A stretch of 64,000 nt of DNA. Origin: Butyricicoccus sp. OM04-18BH (GTDB lineage: Bacteria; Bacillota; Clostridia; Oscillospirales; Butyricicoccaceae). The stretch spans positions 310,001 to 374,000 of the forward strand of contig NZ_QULN01000002.1 in assembly GCF_003481705.1 (NCBI RefSeq). Direction: 5' to 3'. Shown here in pieces: positions 63,781-64,000 of the stretch. The notes below the pieces were generated by a model, which was not told where the DNA came from, did not search any database, and saw only the letters and a list, made by a program, of their open reading frames with translations. The position numbers and the translations under genes were made by a program. Numbering within the stretch: position 1 is the first letter of the stretch; each line of letters begins with the position of its first letter.

Positions 63781-64000
63781 ATGTTTGCTAACGTAACCCT
63801 AAGCCTGATGGGCGGCTTCGTTACCACGATACAGCTTTTCTGTCTGACGCTCGTGTTCGCGCTGCCGCTCGGACTCATCATCAGCTTCGGCTCGATGAGC
63901 CGCTTCACGCCGCTGCGCGCTCTCGTCAAGACCGTCGTCTGGGCGGTACGCGGCACGCCGCTCATGCTCCAGATCATCGTCATCTTTTACGGCCCCGCGC
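63781..64000 (+). CDS. Amino-acid ABC transporter permease, 5' part
   Basis: The 73 codons present begin MFANVTLSLMGGFVTTIQLF and run to RGTPLMLQIIVIFYGPA, matching the first helices and the RGTPL-Q-x3-x-YG motif of His/Glu/Gln permeases. The gene leaves the window. It lies 92 bases after the binding-protein gene, probably in one operon. Confidence 0.9.
   Translation, partial: MFANVTLSLMGGFVTTIQLFCLTLVFALPLGLIISFGSMSRFTPLRALVKTVVWAVRGTPLMLQIIVIFYGPA

Overview
The window reads as chromosome from a GC-rich, anaerobic, spore-forming, butyrate-producing clostridium. The supporting genes are butyryl-CoA:acetate CoA-transferase, sigma-K, rubrerythrin with PerR, and a T-box controlled trp operon. 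A member of the Oscillospirales close to Butyricicoccus/Agathobaculum is my best guess, from gene content only.

Layout, left to right. 1-5 kb: the end of dapA and dapB (lysine/peptidoglycan), then a leftward methionine block (metH, its separately encoded reactivation domain, metF). 5-15 kb: housekeeping genes: a PflA-like radical SAM protein with thiD, a WYL regulator, a Xer-type recombinase with a PfkB kinase, thiE with a nitrilase and a YbaK protein, a DUF1836 regulator, a secreted polysaccharide deacetylase and a hemolysin III homologue. 14.9-15.9 kb: a perR-rubrerythrin peroxide operon with an apparent PerR operator. 16-22.7 kb: a complete leftward trpEGDCFBA operon behind a tryptophan T-box. 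22.8-29.9 kb: gluQRS, a GH3 lipoprotein, a LOG protein, sigK, tRNA-Gln, a flavodoxin/ferredoxin protein, rarA and hisC. 29.9-33.5 kb: a csoR-copA copper operon in which copA ends in a fused CopZ-like domain, and a DUF2798 membrane protein. 33.8-41 kb: an epimerase, metK with a SAM-I riboswitch, and a two-gene dehydratase-activase system. Two nearly identical 212-bp structured repeats lie after the DUF2798 gene and after the activase operon.

41.3-54.4 kb is the most unusual part. A feoA-feoB ferrous-iron operon starts at 41309, but feoB breaks off after codon 355 at 42609. The rest of feoB resumes in frame 11 kb later, at 53627. The two break points share the direct repeat AAGCATGTGC. Joining the inner ends gives a 46-bp imperfect palindrome centred on TG, the form expected of an attP for a large serine recombinase, and an intact gene of that type lies inside (50812-52359). 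The 11,017-bp insert also carries a second, fused feoA-feoB gene, a MATE exporter, an FUSC-like membrane protein, an aldo/keto reductase, a LytTR response regulator, and decayed remains of an etfBA/glcD-type lactate-oxidation operon. Excision would restore a 627-codon feoB. So the insert interrupts one iron transporter while bringing another.

54.5-64 kb: a MarR-controlled heterodimeric ABC exporter, glutamate dehydrogenase, an HD-domain protein, butyryl-CoA:acetate CoA-transferase, and the start of an amino-acid ABC importer that runs off the right edge.

Family names come from motif recognition by eye; no database search was possible. Promoters are matches to -35/-10 consensus with 16-18 bp spacing and are predictions.
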